A stretch of 64,000 bases of DNA, taken from positions 257,677 to 321,676 of the forward strand of contig NZ_DJUW01000002.1 in NCBI RefSeq assembly GCF_002440635.1, in the 5' to 3' direction. The stretch is from Novosphingobium sp. UBA6272 (GTDB taxonomy: Bacteria; Pseudomonadota; Alphaproteobacteria; Sphingomonadales; Sphingomonadaceae). Numbering within the stretch: the stretch's first letter is position 1; each line of letters begins with the position of its first letter. The notes beneath the pieces were generated by a model, which was not told the origin of the DNA, ran no database searches, and saw nothing but the letters and a program-made list of their open reading frames with translations. The translations under genes were made by a program, and so were the position numbers. This document shows positions 62,268 through 64,000 of the stretch, one piece after another.

Positions 62268-62678
62268 TCAGCCGATTGCCTTGGTCCTGATGTTGAGCTG
62301 CCCGGCGAGGCCAGCGTCGCGGTGCTTGGTGATCGCCTGGTATTCTGCCGACTGGACCATCTCCAGCATCGCTGCCCGCGAGGGGTATTCGGCGATCGCG
62401 ACCATGTCCCACAACTCTTCGACTTCGCCCAGCATCAGATCGGTGACCATGCCGCTGAAACGGGCCTTGCCGCCAACCGCGGCGAGGCAGGCCTGGACCC
62501 CGGCTCCGTAGCGCAGATAGGCATCGCGCCCTGAAAGCTCAGGCTCGGAACCGTCGGCGTAGGTCGCCTTGTCCTTGAACTTGAGCAGGTTGACCATGCA
62601 CATCGGACCATCTTCCTCACCACTGAAGAATGCCTTGGCCTGTTCAGGGGTGGGGTGAATCTGATTGGAGACGTTCAT
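62268..62678 (-). CDS. DUF1330-like dabb-fold protein
   Basis: A 136-residue protein of the DUF1330 type, ferredoxin-like fold, with MCMVNLLKFKDKATY and IAEYPSRAAMLEMVQSAEYQAITKHRDAG, the two strands-helix repeats seen in this family. The ATG at 62678 is directly adjacent to the stop of the dehalogenase gene, so it is probably in the same operon. Function in the family is not established. Confidence 0.82.
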   Translation of the reverse strand: MNVSNQIHPTPEQAKAFFSGEEDGPMCMVNLLKFKDKATYADGSEPELSGRDAYLRYGAGVQACLAAVGGKARFSGMVTDLMLGEVEELWDMVAIAEYPSRAAMLEMVQSAEYQAITKHRDAGLAGQLNIRTKAIG

Positions 62679-63584
62679 TCAGGACTCCTGTGCTTCGATG
62701 AAATTGAGGATCAGCTCTACCAGCCGTTCGGGCTGATCTTCCTGGCAGAAATGGCTGGCTTCGATCCGGCAATGCGGTTGGCCCGTGGCACCAGGGATCC
62801 GCCGCTGGATTTCGGCATCGAGGTGGCCGAGCACCCGGTCGTGCTCGCCGTAGCAAGTGATCACCGGCTTGGCGAAGCTCTCGAGCACCGTCCACGCCGC
62901 TTTGTTTTCGGCGACGGATGCGTGGTCAGGGGTCACCGGCACAAGGACGGGAAACTGGCGTGCCCCGGCTTGATAGCTCTCGTCGGGATAGGGCGCATCG
63001 TAGGCGGCCACTTCGGCACTGCTCAGTTCGCGGGCACAACCGCCAGCGACGATCCGGCCGGTCTTGAACTCGGGCGTTGCCTGGCTGAAGGTGCGCCAGG
63101 CATCGAAGCCTGGACCGATGCTTTCGCCGGTGGGCAGATAGGTGTTTGAGATAACCAGACGGGCGAAGCGTTCCGGGAAGGCCGCGACCAGCCGCAGCCC
63201 GATCAGTCCGCCCCAGTCCTGACAGAACAGCGTGATGTCCTGGAGGTCGAGCTGGATCAGCCAGTGGCTGAGCCAGGCGACATGGCGTTCATAGCTGTAA
63301 TCGGCGCGCTCGGCGGGCTTGTCCGATTTGCCGAAGCCGATCAGGTCGGGCGCCAGCACCCGGTGGCCTGCAGCGGCGAGCGGGGGCACGAATTTGCGAT
63401 AGAGGTAGGACCAGGTCGGCTCGCCGTGGAGTAGCAGGATCGGCGCGGCATCGCGCGGTCCCTCGTCAACACAGTGGAGCCGCAAGGAGGGCGCGCCGGG
63501 CGCACCGACCTCAAGATAATGCGGAGCGAAGGGATAGTCCGCAAGGACCTCAAAGGCCGCTTCGGGGGTGCGCAGGACTTTCAC
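62679..63584 (-). CDS. Haloalkane dehalogenase-like alpha/beta hydrolase (copy 1)
   Basis: A 301-residue hydrolase of the haloalkane dehalogenase subfamily I kind. HGEPTWSYLYRK contributes the oxyanion Glu/Trp; FCQDWGGLIGLR is the nucleophile elbow with Asp followed by the halide-binding Trp; GEHDRVLG and ASHFCQEDQP carry the acid and base. The start is a GTG at 63584, which overlaps the stop of the upstream dehalogenase-like gene (GTGA). Real dehalogenase activity is likely but not certain; epoxide hydrolases differ by lacking the E/W residues. Confidence 0.85.
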   Translation of the reverse strand: MKVLRTPEAAFEVLADYPFAPHYLEVGAPGAPSLRLHCVDEGPRDAAPILLLHGEPTWSYLYRKFVPPLAAAGHRVLAPDLIGFGKSDKPAERADYSYERHVAWLSHWLIQLDLQDITLFCQDWGGLIGLRLVAAFPERFARLVISNTYLPTGESIGPGFDAWRTFSQATPEFKTGRIVAGGCARELSSAEVAAYDAPYPDESYQAGARQFPVLVPVTPDHASVAENKAAWTVLESFAKPVITCYGEHDRVLGHLDAEIQRRIPGATGQPHCRIEASHFCQEDQPERLVELILNFIEAQES

Positions 63585-64000
63585 TTCTTGGCCACTTTCA
63601 GGATGCAGTCGACAAAGCCTTGCGGATCGTTCTCCTGGATGAAGTGGCCGCCCTTGAGCGTGCAATGCGGCTGGTCTTTGGTTCCGGGAACGCGACCAAT
63701 GAACCGGGCCTCGCCGCCGCGGGTCACCGGATCGCCATCGCTGAAGCAGCACAGGAACGGCTTGTCCCATTGCTCGAACACCTGCCAGGCGCGCTTCTGG
63801 TCGGGCACCGCGACGTTGTTTTCGAACGGCACGAAGCTGGGAAAAATCCGCGCCCCGGCCTTGTAGCTGCTGTCCGGGAAGGGCGCGTCGTAGGCGGCGA
63901 TTTCTGCCGGGCTGAGCGCGCGCTTGGCTCCTGCGTTGACGATCCTGCCGATCGGAAAGACCGGACTCCATTTGGAGAAAGCGCGCCAGATCGCGAAGGC
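63581..64000 (-). CDS. Haloalkane dehalogenase-like alpha/beta hydrolase (copy 2), N-terminus outside window
   Basis: The frame is open to the right edge; only the C-terminal 139 residues are visible. They match copy 1 closely: AYDAPFPDSSYKAGARIFPSF, the acid in FSDGDPVTRG and the base His in GGHFIQENDPQG. The two copies form a tandem pair coupled by a GTGA overlap; sequence differences are enough to make them old duplicates rather than recent ones. Confidence 0.82.
   Translation of the reverse strand, partial: AFAIWRAFSKWSPVFPIGRIVNAGAKRALSPAEIAAYDAPFPDSSYKAGARIFPSFVPFENNVAVPDQKRAWQVFEQWDKPFLCCFSDGDPVTRGGEARFIGRVPGTKDQPHCTLKGGHFIQENDPQGFVDCILKVAKK

Overview
The window is GC-rich alphaproteobacterial chromosome, most likely from a sphingomonad (Sphingomonadales; Novosphingobium or Sphingobium-like). 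This assignment rests on the many TonB-dependent receptors with -AEIVVTG- plug starts, the SapC / tryptophan-halogenase-like / JmjC-like gene trio beside a receptor, weak or TTG/GTG starts and general gene content. It was read by eye with no database search. No rRNA, tRNA, CRISPR array, prophage or insertion sequence was recognised.

Layout. 1-9.8 kb: the tail of a PhoD-type phosphodiesterase; a GIY-YIG nuclease gene framed by a 35-bp inverted repeat; thrS preceded by a leader peptide with six consecutive Thr codons (candidate attenuator); a TauE/SafE permease; an acyl-CoA ligase / ArsR pair; and two acyl-CoA dehydrogenases divergent from an SDR across a perfect 24-bp palindrome. 9.9-20 kb: a sulfoquinovose (plant sulfolipid sugar) locus. 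A TonB receptor and an MFS carrier are divergent from a tightly overlapping six-gene operon: GH31 sulfoquinovosidase with a KERWY-type active site, LacI regulator, aldo/keto reductase, SsuD-like flavin monooxygenase, FMN reductase and a divergent RibB-like protein. This matches the logic of the sulfo-SMO pathway known from Agrobacterium.

20-30.4 kb: a lasso-peptide-type RiPP cluster. It holds a 44-aa precursor, an asparagine-synthetase-like cyclase, a split PqqD/B1 and B2 protease, two HPr-kinase-like proteins, a nucleotidyltransferase, two 2-oxoglutarate/Fe(II) oxygenases, a membrane/HTTM-like pair and a propeller-like protein. 30.5-42.5 kb: a beta-glucan (laminarin-type) utilisation locus with GH3, MFS, LacI, GH16, halogenase-like, JmjC-like, SapC and a TonB receptor. 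42.7-46.8 kb: a second precursor with its own cyclase, TPR-oxygenase and propeller paralogue, but no B1, B2 or kinase of its own. The two precursors share a leader and an [A/T]FPN-x-GAD core start and end in PDC-x-RS, so the two half-loci on either side of the glucan genes look like one duplicated, partly shared lasso system.

46.8-64 kb: a CaiB-type CoA transferase, a metallophosphoesterase / glycosyltransferase pair, and an acetate/propionate block (prpE, MHS-type carrier, porin, acs, and a CrbS/CrbR-like sensor and regulator). These are followed by a gene-remnant scar, a DUF1330 protein and two tandem haloalkane-dehalogenase-like hydrolases, the last cut by the window edge.
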